Notes under the pieces: model-generated
Database searches by the model: none
Told to the model about the DNA's origin: nothing
Seen by the model: only the letters and a program-made list of their open reading frames with translations
Part shown: positions 16,340-25,487 of the stretch, piece after piece
Layout: every line of letters begins with the position of its first letter
Numbering within the stretch: the first letter of the stretch is position 1
From: Roseburia porci
GTDB taxonomy: Bacteria > Bacillota > Clostridia > Lachnospirales > Lachnospiraceae
DNA: 64,000 nt
Direction of reading: 5' to 3'
Assembly (NCBI RefSeq): GCF_009695765.1
Contig: NZ_VUNI01000015.1
Location: 1-64,000 of the forward strand
Made by a program: the position numbers and the translations under genes

Positions 16340-17290
16340 ATGAAAAAAATAATGGCAATCGGAGAAGCACTGATCGATTTTATCCCGGAAGAAAGTGGAA
16401 AAGCAATGAAGGACGTCTGCGGCTTTCAGCCCGCAGTTGGCGGAGCGCCTGCCAATGTCTGTGGTGCCTATCGTAAGTTAGGCGGACCGGCAGAGATGAT
16501 CACCCAGCTTGGCGATGATCCGTTTGGTGATAAGATCATTCAGGAATTTTTACATTATGACATTGGAACCGCGCATGTGCTGCGTACAGATGAGGCAAAC
16601 ACATCCCTTGCATTTGTTGCATTGAAGGATGACGGCAACCGTGAATTTTCGTTTTACCGGAAGCCGGGGGCAGATATGCTGATGTCTGCGGACGTTATCA
16701 GGAAAGAATGGTTTACGGATAGCGCAGTGCTTCATTTCTGCTCGGTATCACTTGGCGATTTCCCAATGAAGGATGCACATAAAAAAGCAATCAAATATGC
16801 AAAAGAAGCAGGTGCAATCATTAGTTTTGATCCGAATATCAGGCTTCCACTCTGGAAAAATGCAGAGGATCTGAAGGCTGCTATTCTGGAATTCATTCCA
16901 AAAGCGCATATTCTCAAAGTATCTGACGAGGAGATCGAATTTATCACCGGCAAAAAAACAGTCGAAGAGGCAAAAGATCAGCTGTTTACCGGAGATGTCC
17001 AGATGGTCGTTTATACAAAGGGGGCAGATGGTGCGGAATGCTACACAAGAAACGCAAAAGCATCTGCCAAAGGACATAAAGTAGATGCTTTTGACACAAC
17101 CGGCGCAGGGGATGCATTTATCGGCTCTTTCCTCTATCAGCTTTCCGCAGATGGAATCGATGCCTGCTCCCTTGCAGATGTTTCCGCAGAAAAAATGGAG
17201 ACATATCTGGAATTTTCCAACCGCTACTGTGCAAAAAGCGTATTAAAAGCAGGAGCAATCGCATCTTATCCAACGATGGATGAGATGTAG
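16340..17290 (+). CDS. scrK: fructokinase (PfkB family)
   Basis: A 316-residue ribokinase-fold sugar kinase. The N-terminal GEALIDF and GGAPANV segments bind the sugar; the C-terminal DTTGAGD (252-258) holds the catalytic base Asp258 and the anion hole. It phosphorylates the fructose released by the preceding GH32 enzyme. The ATG directly follows the TAG of that gene, so the two are translated from one mRNA, which ends at the terminator at 17317-17350. Confidence 0.93.
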   Translation: MKKIMAIGEALIDFIPEESGKAMKDVCGFQPAVGGAPANVCGAYRKLGGPAEMITQLGDDPFGDKIIQEFLHYDIGTAHVLRTDEANTSLAFVALKDDGNREFSFYRKPGADMLMSADVIRKEWFTDSAVLHFCSVSLGDFPMKDAHKKAIKYAKEAGAIISFDPNIRLPLWKNAEDLKAAILEFIPKAHILKVSDEEIEFITGKKTVEEAKDQLFTGDVQMVVYTKGADGAECYTRNAKASAKGHKVDAFDTTGAGDAFIGSFLYQLSADGIDACSLADVSAEKMETYLEFSNRYCAKSVLKAGAIASYPTMDEM

Positions 17291-17316
17291 ATTCACCATA
17301 TACATACAATTTTGAC

Positions 17317-17350
17317 AATACACAGCCCCAAATCCGGGCTGTGTATTTGT
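17317..17350 (+). terminator. intrinsic terminator of the sucrose operon
   Basis: AATACACAGCCC (17317-17328) and GGGCTGTGTATT (17336-17347) form a perfect 12-bp stem, followed by a T-rich tract. Confidence 0.88.
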
Positions 17351-17378
17351 TTGCAGGAGAAAAATGCCCGTAATTTTA

Positions 17379-17420
17379 ACATCCACCGGCTTTTCGTGTT
17401 AAAAAAGGTTGGTGGATGTT
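17379..17420. promoter_or_regulatory. inverted repeat upstream of the acyltransferase gene
   Basis: AACATCCACC (17379-17388) and GGTGGATGTT (17411-17420) form a perfect 10-bp inverted repeat with a 22-nt spacer, about 55 bp before the start of the acyltransferase. It could be an operator or a promoter-proximal hairpin; the AbrB-like regulator in the same operon is a candidate binder. Inference only. Confidence 0.45.
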
Positions 17421-17473
17421 GTATGTCCGCCTTGTTATAATTTGTAAAAAAAGATAGCAAAGGTGGGAAAAAT

Positions 17474-18556
17474 ATGAGAAAATATTATATCGACCGTATT
17501 CGTGTCATGACAATTATACTGGTTGTGGTCTATCATGTAATCTATATCTACAACTCTGTGATCAAAGATGGCGTGATCGGACCGGTTACACAATTCCATG
17601 GACTTGATGCCATACAGTATGTGCTGTATCCATGGTTTATGGTGATCTTATTTCTGATCAGTGGAATGTGTTCAAGATATTATCTTGAAACGCATACTGA
17701 AAGGGAGTATTTCAGGGCACGAACAAGAAAGCTACTTGTGCCGTCCACGATCGGACTTTTTGTGATCGGATGGATGCAGGGGTATCTGAACATGTCCATA
17801 TCGCACGTGTTTGATGGCATGACAGGAAAGATTCCGGGTGTGATTTTTTATCTGATTCTGTGCCTTTCCGGAACCGGCGTACTTTGGACGATCCAGGTGA
17901 TGTGGGTATGCTCGGTTGTGCTTCTGATTGTACGCAGGATCGAAAAAGGACGCCTTTTAAAGGCAGGAGAGCATGCAGGTATTGCTGTTCTTGTTTTACT
18001 TGGAATCCCTGTATGGATATCGGCGCAGATTCTCAATATGCCCATGATCGCAGTATATCGCTTTGGAATATATGGATTTACATTTTTACTCGGATATTAT
18101 GTTTTTTCATGGGAAAAGGTAACGGATACCTTGAAAAAATACAGCATTCCGCTTCTGATCGCAGCAGCAGTACTTGGAATTGCTTATGTCTGTATGGATT
18201 ATGGGAAAAATTATGCTGTGGCTCCGAATGTCAACAGTCCGCTGGCGATCGCATATTGCTGGATGATGTGTCTGGCACTGATCGGAAGCATGAAACGCTG
18301 GGGCAATAAGAGCAGTGCAGCCGGACGTTTTCTGGCAAAAAGGAGCTTTGGACTGTATGTTTTTCATTATCTGACACTGTCTGCATGCGCTTATTTTCTG
18401 ACCACATATACGGATCTTCCGGGTGTGGCACTTTATCTGCTTACTGCAATTGCTGCGTTTGGAGGTGCATTCTTACTGAATGCGGTCGTATCGCGGATAC
18501 CGGTGATACGCTGGTGTGTACTTGGCATAAAAAAGGAGGATTCACATGTTTCATGA
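17474..18556 (+). CDS. acyltransferase 3 family membrane protein
   Basis: A 360-residue polytopic protein starting after AAAGGTGGGAAAAAT. The N-terminal YYIDRIRVMTIILVVVYHVI contains the conserved R and His of acyltransferase-3 proteins, and about ten hydrophobic segments follow. Family members O-acetylate or succinylate cell-envelope sugars and other extracytoplasmic acceptors using cytoplasmic acyl-CoA. Its last 11 bases overlap the HTH-AbrB regulator gene, implying co-expression. Substrate unknown. Confidence 0.88.
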   Translation: MRKYYIDRIRVMTIILVVVYHVIYIYNSVIKDGVIGPVTQFHGLDAIQYVLYPWFMVILFLISGMCSRYYLETHTEREYFRARTRKLLVPSTIGLFVIGWMQGYLNMSISHVFDGMTGKIPGVIFYLILCLSGTGVLWTIQVMWVCSVVLLIVRRIEKGRLLKAGEHAGIAVLVLLGIPVWISAQILNMPMIAVYRFGIYGFTFLLGYYVFSWEKVTDTLKKYSIPLLIAAAVLGIAYVCMDYGKNYAVAPNVNSPLAIAYCWMMCLALIGSMKRWGNKSSAAGRFLAKRSFGLYVFHYLTLSACAYFLTTYTDLPGVALYLLTAIAAFGGAFLLNAVVSRIPVIRWCVLGIKKEDSHVS

Positions 18557-18959
18557 AAATCTGGTTTCACTTCGCAGGATAAATCACATGTCACAGGAAG
18601 AACTTGCAGAAAAAATCGGGGTCAGCAGACAGACAATCTCCAAATATGAGACGGGAGAGGCGCTTCCTGACATTGAAAAATGCAAGGCACTCGCAGATCT
18701 TTTTGACGTTTCCATGGATGATATGGTAAATTATGAGAAAGAGGCGAACGGTCTGGGAGTTCCACCCAGAGGAAAGCATATATTTGGAATGGTCAAAGTC
18801 GGAGATAAAGGACAGATCGTGATTCCGGCAAAAGCCAGAAAAATATTCGGTATTGAACCCGGCGACAACCTCATTGTGCTTGGGGATGAAGGACAGGGAC
18901 TTGCCATTCTTATGGAAAAGGACTTCATGGAGCTGGTAAAGAGCATGCGCGGCATTTAA
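18546..18959 (+). CDS. HTH (XRE)-AbrB fusion regulator
   Basis: A 137-residue protein joining two DNA-binding modules: an N-terminal XRE helix-turn-helix (MSQEELAEKIGVSRQTISKY, residues 15-34) and a C-terminal SpoVT/AbrB-like swapped-hairpin domain (VKVGDKGQIVIPAKARKIFG, about 83-102). The start at 18546 follows AGGAGG and overlaps the acyltransferase gene. Such two-module proteins are common in Clostridia, but their targets are mostly unknown; linkage suggests control of the acyltransferase or of the zinc-ribbon gene downstream. Confidence 0.9.
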   Translation: MFHENLVSLRRINHMSQEELAEKIGVSRQTISKYETGEALPDIEKCKALADLFDVSMDDMVNYEKEANGLGVPPRGKHIFGMVKVGDKGQIVIPAKARKIFGIEPGDNLIVLGDEGQGLAILMEKDFMELVKSMRGI

Positions 18960-18981
18960 ATGGTGCAGATCAGGAGGCAGT

Positions 18982-19356
18982 ATGTTTTTCATAATGGGAA
19001 TAAATGACGGAAGGAAAGATTTTGATTTTAATCAGGTGATCACCTGTGACGTATGTGGTTCATATGGAAGATTTCATGTGTTCATGACATATATGGCGTT
19101 ATCCCTGTTTTTTATTCCGTGTCTGAAATGGAACCGTCATTATTATGTGCAGACAAGCTGCTGCAATACATTATATGAACTTGACCCGGAGATCGGGAAA
19201 AGGATTGCACGGGGCGAAGACGTGGAGATACTTCCACAGCATCTGAGACGGATCCAGCAGCCTGGATACCAGCACGCTGCAAAAAGATGTGGATACTGCG
19301 GCTATACGACCACAGAGGATTTTGAATATTGTCCGAAATGTGGGAGAAGGTTTTAA
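18982..19356 (+). CDS. zinc-ribbon membrane-associated protein
   Basis: A 124-residue protein with one central hydrophobic stretch (about residues 30-48), an N-terminal CDVCG and C-terminal CGYCGYTTTEDFEYCPKCGRR zinc ribbon. Start at 18982 after CAGGAGGCAGT. Proteins of this design occur widely in Lachnospiraceae, but I know of no defined role. It follows the HTH-AbrB regulator by 22 bp and probably belongs to the same transcript. Confidence 0.75.
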   Translation: MFFIMGINDGRKDFDFNQVITCDVCGSYGRFHVFMTYMALSLFFIPCLKWNRHYYVQTSCCNTLYELDPEIGKRIARGEDVEILPQHLRRIQQPGYQHAAKRCGYCGYTTTEDFEYCPKCGRRF

Positions 19357-19382
19357 GTAATATTGTAAAAAGGATAAAAGAA

Positions 19383-19916
19383 ATGGGATGTTTATATTTT
19401 GTCCGTCATGGACAGACAGTCTGGAATGTAGAGAATAAGATCTGTGGTGCAACCGATATTGAACTGACAGAGCTTGGGCACACACAGGCGATTGAGACAG
19501 GTAAGAAAATTCTGAGTGAAAATATTCATGCAGACGAGATTTTGTATTCGCCACTTATCCGTGCGAAGGAGACGGCAAGGCATATCTCAGAGATCACTGG
19601 AATTCCAGCTCGTGAAGAGCCGAGGTTAAAAGAGTAGAATTTTGGCAAGTACGAATCGACTGCAAGGAATGGAGCAGAGTTCAAAAAGGCGAAAAGTCAG
19701 TTTGTGATGCGATATGAAGGCGGTGAGTCCATGCTTCATCTTGCACAGCGTGTCTATAATCTGTTGGATGAAGTCCGAAATTCGGACAAAACATATATAC
19801 TGGTTGCGCACAATGGAATTGCAAGGGTCGTTCAGTCTTATTTCTATGAGATGACCAATGAAGAATATGCGGCGTTTGGAATCCAGAATTGTGAAGTTGT
19901 GCGCTATGATTTTTAA
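19383..19916 (+). pseudogene. histidine phosphatase (phosphoglycerate mutase family) with in-frame amber codon
   Basis: From the ATG at 19383 the frame reads MGCLYFVRHGQTVWN, with the RHG catalytic motif, and continues normally until TAG at 19635-19637, where the family usually has Gln (LKE-Q-NFGKYE). The frame then goes on without shift through GGESMLHLAQRV and VAHNGIARV (second catalytic His) to 19916. A single base change (CAG to TAG) explains the break. Either a recent pseudogene or a sequencing error; stop-codon read-through is less likely. Housekeeping phosphatases of this type act on small phosphorylated metabolites. Confidence 0.85.
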
Positions 19917-19930
19917 AACAGGAGGTTTCT

Positions 19931-20194
19931 ATGGCAGAGGAATTTAAAGAATATGCGACATTTACAGTGACAGACAAGGATGGTCAGGAAGTAGAACTGG
20001 CTGTCGTGGATGAGTTTGAATTTGAACATAAGAATTATGTGGCAGGAGCAAAGATCGAAGGTGATACGATCAGTCAGGACGGTGTATATATTTACCGCGT
20101 GAAAGTAAAAGAAGAGGATTTTACGGTTGAGAAAATCACGAATTCTGTGGAATATCAGAAGATTGCAAATGCATATATGGAAATGGAAGCATAA
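19931..20194 (+). CDS. DUF1292-like small acidic protein
   Basis: An 87-residue acidic protein starting after AGGAGG. The pattern TVTDKDGQEVELAVVDEFEF followed by NYVAGAKI and VYIYRV resembles DUF1292 proteins, which are small conserved Firmicutes proteins of unknown function often beside yrrK/yrrL-type genes. Here it follows the broken phosphatase by 14 bp and is followed by a strong terminator. Function not known. Confidence 0.75.
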   Translation: MAEEFKEYATFTVTDKDGQEVELAVVDEFEFEHKNYVAGAKIEGDTISQDGVYIYRVKVKEEDFTVEKITNSVEYQKIANAYMEMEA

Positions 20195-20205
20195 AACTCT
20201 CATAA

Positions 20206-20257
20206 CAGAAAAAACACCCAGACTTTACGATTGATATAGTCTGGGCGTTTTTTCTGT
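20206..20257 (+). terminator. intrinsic terminator
   Basis: ACAGAAAAAACACCCAGACT pairs with AGTCTGGGCGTTTTTTCTGT around a 13-nt loop. A/T-rich bases on both flanks mean it may work in both directions. It lies just before the IS256 left end. Confidence 0.85.
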
Positions 20258-20373
20258 TAGAGGCGTTTTTATATCTCCATTTTTGAGCAAGAGCCTGTGA
20301 AAAAATTTCTGTAAATTAGACAATATAATGGTCTTCTATGATAAAATATTAAAATCATAGGAGGCCTTTTATT

Positions 20374-21618
20374 ATGGCAAACAGAAAAAGAGAAGTTTAC
20401 AAACCAAAACCAATGACTGAAGGAAAGAGAAATCTGATTCAAGGATTGCTTCAAGAGTATGATATTCAGTCCGCTGACGATATCCAGGAGGCATTAAAGG
20501 ATCTTCTGTCCGGAACAATTCAAGATATGCTCGAAACAGAAATGGATAATCATCTTGGCTATGATCGTTATGAAAGATCCAGTGAACCTAACTATCGTAA
20601 TGGGACAAAGCCAAAGACTGTACGTAGTAAATATGGTGAATTTGAGGTCGATGTTCCTCAGGATCGACAAAGTTCCTTTGAGCCTCAGGTACTTCCAAAA
20701 CGCCAAAAAGACATCTCATCGATTGATGACAAAATCATTTCCATGTATGCAAAGGGAATGACCACACGGCAGATTTCAGAGACAATAGAGGATATTTATG
20801 GTTTTGAAGTAAGCGAAGGAATGGTATCCGATATCACGGACAAGCTTCTTCCAAGAATCGAGGAATGGCAGAATCGTCCTTTATCTGCAGTATATCCAAT
20901 CGTTTTTATTGATGCTGTACATTTTTCTGTGCGTGACGATGGTGTGATCAGAAAACTTGCTGCATATGTCGTCCTTGGAATTAATGAAGATGGAATGAAA
21001 GAAGTATTAAGCATTGTCGTAGGTGAAAATGAAAGCAGCAAATATTGGCTGTCAGTGCTAAATAGTCTGAAAAACCGGGGTGTTCAAGACATTCTCATTC
21101 TCTGCTCTGATGGACTGACAGGAATAAAGGATGCAATCTCTGCTGCATTTCCTAAAACAGAACAACAGCGCTGCATAGTACATATGGTGAGAAATACTCT
21201 TAAATACGTTGCAAACAAGGATATGAAAGCTTTTGCTAAAGACTTAAAAACAATCTATACAGCTGCCGATGAAGAAGCCGCCAGAAAGCAATTAAAGACC
21301 GTTACTGAAAAATGGTCGGGACAATATCCGAGCGCTATGAATCGCTGGCATGATAACTGGGATGCAATCTCCCCTATTTTTAAATTTTCCAAAGAGGTTC
21401 GAACTGCGTTTTATACCACAAATGCCATTGAATCGTTGAATTCATGCTATCGTAGACTAAATAAGCAAAGAAGCGTATTTCCGAGCTCTCAGGCGTTAAT
21501 GAAGGCATTATACCTAGGAACCTTTGAGATAGCAAAAAAGTGGACAATGCCAATCCGCAACTGGGGCAAAATCCGCGGTGAGCTCGAAATTATGTATCCT
21601 GAGCGAATGTCGATATAG
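20374..21618 (+). CDS. IS256-family (mutator) transposase
   Basis: A 414-residue transposase, start after AGGAGGCC. The features are those of the IS256 group: an N-terminal LLSGTIQDMLETEMDNHLGY, the catalytic VFIDAVHFSVRDD (first Asp), LILCSDGLTGIKDAI (second Asp) and the C-terminal YTTNAIESLNSCYRRLNKQR (Glu). It is intact and of full length, so probably active. Confidence 0.95.
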   Translation: MANRKREVYKPKPMTEGKRNLIQGLLQEYDIQSADDIQEALKDLLSGTIQDMLETEMDNHLGYDRYERSSEPNYRNGTKPKTVRSKYGEFEVDVPQDRQSSFEPQVLPKRQKDISSIDDKIISMYAKGMTTRQISETIEDIYGFEVSEGMVSDITDKLLPRIEEWQNRPLSAVYPIVFIDAVHFSVRDDGVIRKLAAYVVLGINEDGMKEVLSIVVGENESSKYWLSVLNSLKNRGVQDILILCSDGLTGIKDAISAAFPKTEQQRCIVHMVRNTLKYVANKDMKAFAKDLKTIYTAADEEAARKQLKTVTEKWSGQYPSAMNRWHDNWDAISPIFKFSKEVRTAFYTTNAIESLNSCYRRLNKQRSVFPSSQALMKALYLGTFEIAKKWTMPIRNWGKIRGELEIMYPERMSI

Positions 21619-21625
21619 CAATGAA

Positions 21626-21686
21626 AGCTGGATAGTCAAGAGTAAATACACACCCAGATTTTCTGGGTGCTCTTGACATACCAGCT
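21626..21686. terminator. large hairpin at the 3' end of the IS256 transposase gene
   Basis: AAGCTGG...GTCAAGAG pairs with CTCTTGAC...CCAGCTT, with an inner stem ACCCAGA/TCTGGGT. It could terminate the transposase transcript and insulate it from outside transcription. Confidence 0.6.
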
Positions 21687-21810
21687 TATTTTTGCTATTA
21701 AATAAACAACGGCTTAACCACAGAAACCTGCTGTTAAGCCGCATCAATTATCATAGAAGATCTGAATTTACAGAAAAAAATTCACACCGTCTTTTAAAAT
21801 TTTACAATAC

Positions 21811-21838
21811 AAAAAAGGAGCCTGGCAGCTCCTTTTTT
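21811..21838 (-). terminator. intrinsic terminator of the chemotaxis receptor gene
   Basis: AAAAAAGGAGC and GCTCCTTTTTT form a perfect 11-bp stem with a 6-nt loop, placed just beyond the 3' end of the leftward receptor gene. Confidence 0.88.
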
Positions 21839-21853
21839 GATAATATAACGAAA

Positions 21854-23605
21854 TTAAACATTCACAAAACTTGCAGATTCTTCTTTCAGGTTATTGGCAA
21901 CCTGGGTGTTTTCTTCCATTTTTCCGTTTACTTCGGAAATAGACTGAACAAGAGAATCGACATCGGTTGCTGCATCGGTAACACCGTTTGCACTTTCTTC
22001 AACAGCTTTGTTGATGCCTTCGATTGCATCGGTGATCTCGGTCATTGTTGCAAGAATCTCCTGGGCATTCTGTTCATACTGTATCATTGCATCGTCGATA
22101 TGAACGGCATCTTCACTGTACTGATGTCCGCCCTGAACGAAAGATTTATAATCAGGAAGGATATTCTCGTTGATGTAGTTAATAATCCGTTCAGAAGATT
22201 TTACCAGTCCGTTGACGGCTTCGATTACCTGCTCATTGATGGTCTGGATATTGTTAGCAGTCTCGCGGCTTGAGTCTGCCAGCTGGCGGATCTCGTCAGC
22301 AACAACTGCGAATCCCTTACCTGCTTCACCGGCGCGCGCAGCTTCAATGGATGCATTCAGAGCAAGAAGGTTGGTCTGGCTTGAAATGCTCAGGATATCT
22401 TCGGTAAGCTGTGCGACTTTTTCAACACTCTTGCTGTTTTCGAGAGCAACGTTCATCTCATTGGTGATATCGTCAATGACTTCCGTGGTATTGTTCATGT
22501 TAGCGGTTGCTGTCTGTTCGAGTGAAACAGCGCGGCCTTTCATCTCCTGCGCATACTGGGAAATGACTTTGGTCTGGTCTGCGATATCTTTTACTTTGGA
22601 TTCCGCATTGGATGTATTGGTGGTCACACTGTTTGTAGTTGCCGAAACTTCTTCCATTGTAGCCGAAAGTTCTTCCATGATCGCAGAAATGTCATTGGCA
22701 CTGTCACTGGAAGCGGACACGCTTCCTGCTACATTTCCGACTACGCCATCAAGCACATGGGAGGTGGAAATAATTTTGGACATGATATTCTGTAAGGTTT
22801 CAATAAAGTGGTTGATACCCATGGAAGACTGCCCAATTTCATCGTTTGATTTCACATCGACACGCAGAGTCAGATCACCCTGCCCATTGTTGATCTTATC
22901 GATAATTTCAGCTAACTGTTTGGACTGTTTCTTTAATGGCTTTACAATAGAAGTATAAGCAACAACTACAGTAACACATAACATCGCAAAAGATAACATC
23001 ATCATGGAAAAAGCTACAATACGGTTCTTTTTATATGTTTTTTCCTGTGATGCTGTGTTATCTTTGATGAGCTGGTCATTGCTCTGGATCAGCTGATCAA
23101 GTTTATCACCAATGTCTGTATTCCATTGTGTAAAAGTATCGTTTGCTTTGGCTCCCAGGCCATCATCCGGATCAGGTGACATTGCACTTTGGATTAATGC
23201 GATGGTTTGTTCCTGTGCTTTACTCATGGAATCAAAGACATCCTGCATGGTCTGCATATCCTCTGCTGAGAAATAATCATCCATTGCCAGGAGTTCTTTC
23301 TCGTATTCTGCGGTATCATCCTGATATGTGGTAAGCTGACCGGCAACATACTGGTAGAGATCTTTATTGCCCGGATCAGAGCAGATTGCGAGACAGAGTT
23401 TCTGTGTCTGGATAAAGTCTTTTTCAAGTTCATCTAAGCAGATGATTGCTCTGATACCTTTGCCAGATACCTGTTTGCTTGCACTTTGTATAGATATCAT
23501 GGATGAAAGACCGACAACGCCGGTAACAACTGCAATGATTCCAAGTGCGAGTACTGGTCCAAGCAATTTGACCAGCACGGTTGACTTCCGTTTCTTTTCG
23601 TTCAT
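21854..23605 (-). CDS. methyl-accepting chemotaxis protein
   Basis: A 583-residue receptor starting after AAGGAGGGTGAATT. N-terminal TM about residues 12-33, an extracytoplasmic helical sensor of about 155 residues, a second TM about 192-215, HAMP, then a long coiled coil with the signalling tip around [18 protein letters not shown] (about residue 435). It senses small ligands outside the cell and controls CheA activity, implying a motile host or one with a chemosensory pathway. No che or flagellar genes are nearby; solitary receptors are common. The ligand is unknown. Confidence 0.93.
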   Translation of the reverse strand: MNEKKRKSTVLVKLLGPVLALGIIAVVTGVVGLSSMISIQSASKQVSGKGIRAIICLDELEKDFIQTQKLCLAICSDPGNKDLYQYVAGQLTTYQDDTAEYEKELLAMDDYFSAEDMQTMQDVFDSMSKAQEQTIALIQSAMSPDPDDGLGAKANDTFTQWNTDIGDKLDQLIQSNDQLIKDNTASQEKTYKKNRIVAFSMMMLSFAMLCVTVVVAYTSIVKPLKKQSKQLAEIIDKINNGQGDLTLRVDVKSNDEIGQSSMGINHFIETLQNIMSKIISTSHVLDGVVGNVAGSVSASSDSANDISAIMEELSATMEEVSATTNSVTTNTSNAESKVKDIADQTKVISQYAQEMKGRAVSLEQTATANMNNTTEVIDDITNEMNVALENSKSVEKVAQLTEDILSISSQTNLLALNASIEAARAGEAGKGFAVVADEIRQLADSSRETANNIQTINEQVIEAVNGLVKSSERIINYINENILPDYKSFVQGGHQYSEDAVHIDDAMIQYEQNAQEILATMTEITDAIEGINKAVEESANGVTDAATDVDSLVQSISEVNGKMEENTQVANNLKEESASFVNV

Positions 23606-23673
23606 AATTCACCCTCCTTGGTCGTTTATAGTCTTATTGTACCATGCAATCAGGGAGGAGAAAAGGAAAAATT

Positions 23674-24798
23674 TTATTTATAAGCTTTCCATACTTCTTC
23701 TGCGATGTCTTTGACAAGAGCAAGCTTTGCCCACTGTTCTTCTTCTGTAATTTTGTTTCCGATTTCACAGGAAGCAAAACCACACTGAGGACTGAGGCAG
23801 AGGCGGTCGAGCGGAATATATTTTGCTGCTTCGTGGATTCTTGCGATTACGGTATCTTTGTTTTCCAGTTCCGGTTTTTTGGTTGTAATCAGTCCGAGAA
23901 CGATTTTTTTATCGCTGGATACTTTTGCAAGTGGAGCAAATCCGCCGGATCTTTCATCATCGTATTCCAGAAGAAGTGCATCGACATTTTCCTGGGCAAA
24001 TACGTAATCGGCAACAGAATCATAAGGTCCGCTTGTAAAGAAGGTGGAATGATAGTTTCCACGGCAGATATGGGAAGTAATGACCATGTCTGCTGGTTTG
24101 TTTAAAAGAGCCAGATTGTTTACTTTTAAAAGACGTGCCTTTACTTCTTCCAGATCCAGACCAAGAGATTTATATCTCTGTTTTGCAGCATTACCGACAA
24201 TCGCTCCCCAGGTACAGTCATCAAGCTGGAGATTGCGGCATCCTGCATCGTAGAACTGGCGGATCACATCCTGATAAGCAGTTCCGATATCCTGGATCAG
24301 TTCTTCATCGGTTGCGTAGAATTTTCTGGTCTGTTCGATGTTCTGTGGAACGATCATCTGCTGATACATCTGGGCTGGAGCAGGAATCGTGTATTTGGCA
24401 ACCGTATTTTCATCCTCAAATTGTTTTAAAAATTTGAAATATTCAACAAACGGATGCTTTTTCGCTTTGACTTTTCCGGTAAGATAGGTGTCTTCCAGGT
24501 CAGCCATCTCTGCGTCAAACTGTACGCCGCCACCGTTTTTGGCATGTCCAACGCCTTCGAATCCCCACATGAAATCCAGATGCCAGTATGTTCTGCGGAA
24601 TTCTCCGTCGGTGATCGCATGATAGCCGGCTGCTTTTTGTTTTGCAACAATGTCGCGGATGCAGTCATCGGTGATGGTATCGAGTTCTGCCTTTGTGATC
24701 TTGCCGTCCTCGAACTGTTTTTTTGCGTCTTTGAGTTTCTGTGGTCTTAAAAAGCTTCCCACAAAATCATATCGAAATGGTGTCTTTAATGTACTCAT
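23674..24798 (-). CDS. cobalamin-independent methionine synthase-like (MetE C-terminal family) methyltransferase
   Basis: A 374-residue UROD/MetE-like TIM barrel. It begins LKTPFRYDFVGSFLRPQKLK; zinc-site segments are ITSHICRGNYHS (His and Cys) and LSPQCGFAS (Cys). The start is at 24798, after GGGAGGCAATTC; an ATG 28 codons upstream lacks a ribosome site. Short MetE-C proteins (YxjG/YxjH type) lack the N-terminal barrel of MetE and probably transfer methyl groups to homocysteine from a donor other than methyl-tetrahydrofolate triglutamate. The precise donor is not known. Transcribed alone. Confidence 0.88.
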   Translation of the reverse strand: MSTLKTPFRYDFVGSFLRPQKLKDAKKQFEDGKITKAELDTITDDCIRDIVAKQKAAGYHAITDGEFRRTYWHLDFMWGFEGVGHAKNGGGVQFDAEMADLEDTYLTGKVKAKKHPFVEYFKFLKQFEDENTVAKYTIPAPAQMYQQMIVPQNIEQTRKFYATDEELIQDIGTAYQDVIRQFYDAGCRNLQLDDCTWGAIVGNAAKQRYKSLGLDLEEVKARLLKVNNLALLNKPADMVITSHICRGNYHSTFFTSGPYDSVADYVFAQENVDALLLEYDDERSGGFAPLAKVSSDKKIVLGLITTKKPELENKDTVIARIHEAAKYIPLDRLCLSPQCGFASCEIGNKITEEEQWAKLALVKDIAEEVWKAYK

Positions 24799-24960
24799 GA
24801 ATTGCCTCCCGTAATGTAAATATAAAGAATCGTAGCATTGTATCGGACAATTGTATAATATATTTTTGTGACTGTTTGCCATAGATTTTTCCTATAACAA
24901 AGCCATTGGAAAAACCAGAACTTGATAAAAACCCAAACATGCTTCATAATTATCAAGTGT

Positions 24961-25172
24961 TATTAGGTAAGTGCGAAACTATTTAAACTTACTCTGACAT
25001 GTACTGTGAGTACAGATAACTCGCAGGTGCTTCAGAGCGACCGGTATTTAGCGACCGTATTGTGGTCGCTTATGTACCGTTGCCAGCGATGAGCAGCGAG
25101 AGCGTGCCTGCGCTGATTTGTACTCACAGTACATGCTTAATTTAGAATTACATAGTTTCGCACTTACCTAAT
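24961..25172. repeat. palindromic intergenic element C (~210 bp, structured)
   Basis: The ends are near-perfect inverted repeats: TTAGGTAAGTGCGAAACTAT and its complement, with a second inner pair ATGTACTGTGAGTACA / TGTACTCACAGTACAT and a central stem GCGACC.../GGTCGC. The whole could fold into one long hairpin. No coding potential. It occupies most of the 400-bp gap between the MetE-like gene and the next rightward gene. It looks like a MITE or other non-autonomous element; no second copy was seen in this window. Confidence 0.72.
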
Positions 25173-25199
25173 CAGGTGTTAAGAATGGAGAAATGATTG

Positions 25200-25469
25200 A
25201 TGTATTATGTACCAGATGGCACAGAAATGTGCGGATATTATGAATGTAAGGAATGTGGCAGCCGTTTTCTGTCACTGAAGATCGGACCACAGATGGTGTG
25301 CCCGGACTGTGGAGAGGATGTTGACATGGAGATCGGACCGGATGAAGAGATGCCAAAGGCTGCTGAATCTGCAAAGCTGATCCAGGTGATTAAAGGCAGG
25401 GATGAAGTGGAAAAAATGGATACATTACTGTCGCTTGCGATCACAGGCGGAGATTATAACTGGATTTAA
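25200..25469 (+). CDS. small zinc-ribbon protein, unknown function
   Basis: An 89-residue protein. It has two CxxC pairs (CKECG and CPDCG) within the first 45 residues, forming a rubredoxin- or zinc-ribbon-like knuckle, then an acidic region and a helical tail. The start is placed at the ATG at 25200, 9 nt after GGAG. It lies 18 bp before the deformylase gene. I do not recognise a named family; a metal-binding or redox role is only suggested by the Cys. Confidence 0.7.
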   Translation: MYYVPDGTEMCGYYECKECGSRFLSLKIGPQMVCPDCGEDVDMEIGPDEEMPKAAESAKLIQVIKGRDEVEKMDTLLSLAITGGDYNWI

Positions 25470-25487
25470 TAGGTTGGAAATATAAGT

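Larger units (their letters stand above)
20290..21792 (+). mobile_element. IS256-family insertion sequence
   Basis: One mutator-type transposase gene is flanked by imperfect inverted repeats: AGAGCCTGTG...TTTCTGTAAATTA at the left (from 20290) and its counterpart TTTACAGAAA...TTCACACCGTCT at the right (to 21792), about 22 of 30 bases matching. The size, about 1.5 kb, is right for IS256. I saw no convincing 8-9 bp target duplication, so the exact ends may be a few bases off or the duplication may have decayed. Confidence 0.75.

Noticed and set aside
22212-22958. 248-codon open frame opposite the chemotaxis receptor
   Set aside because: It is antisense to a coiled-coil coding region with biased codons; no ribosome site and no protein pattern.
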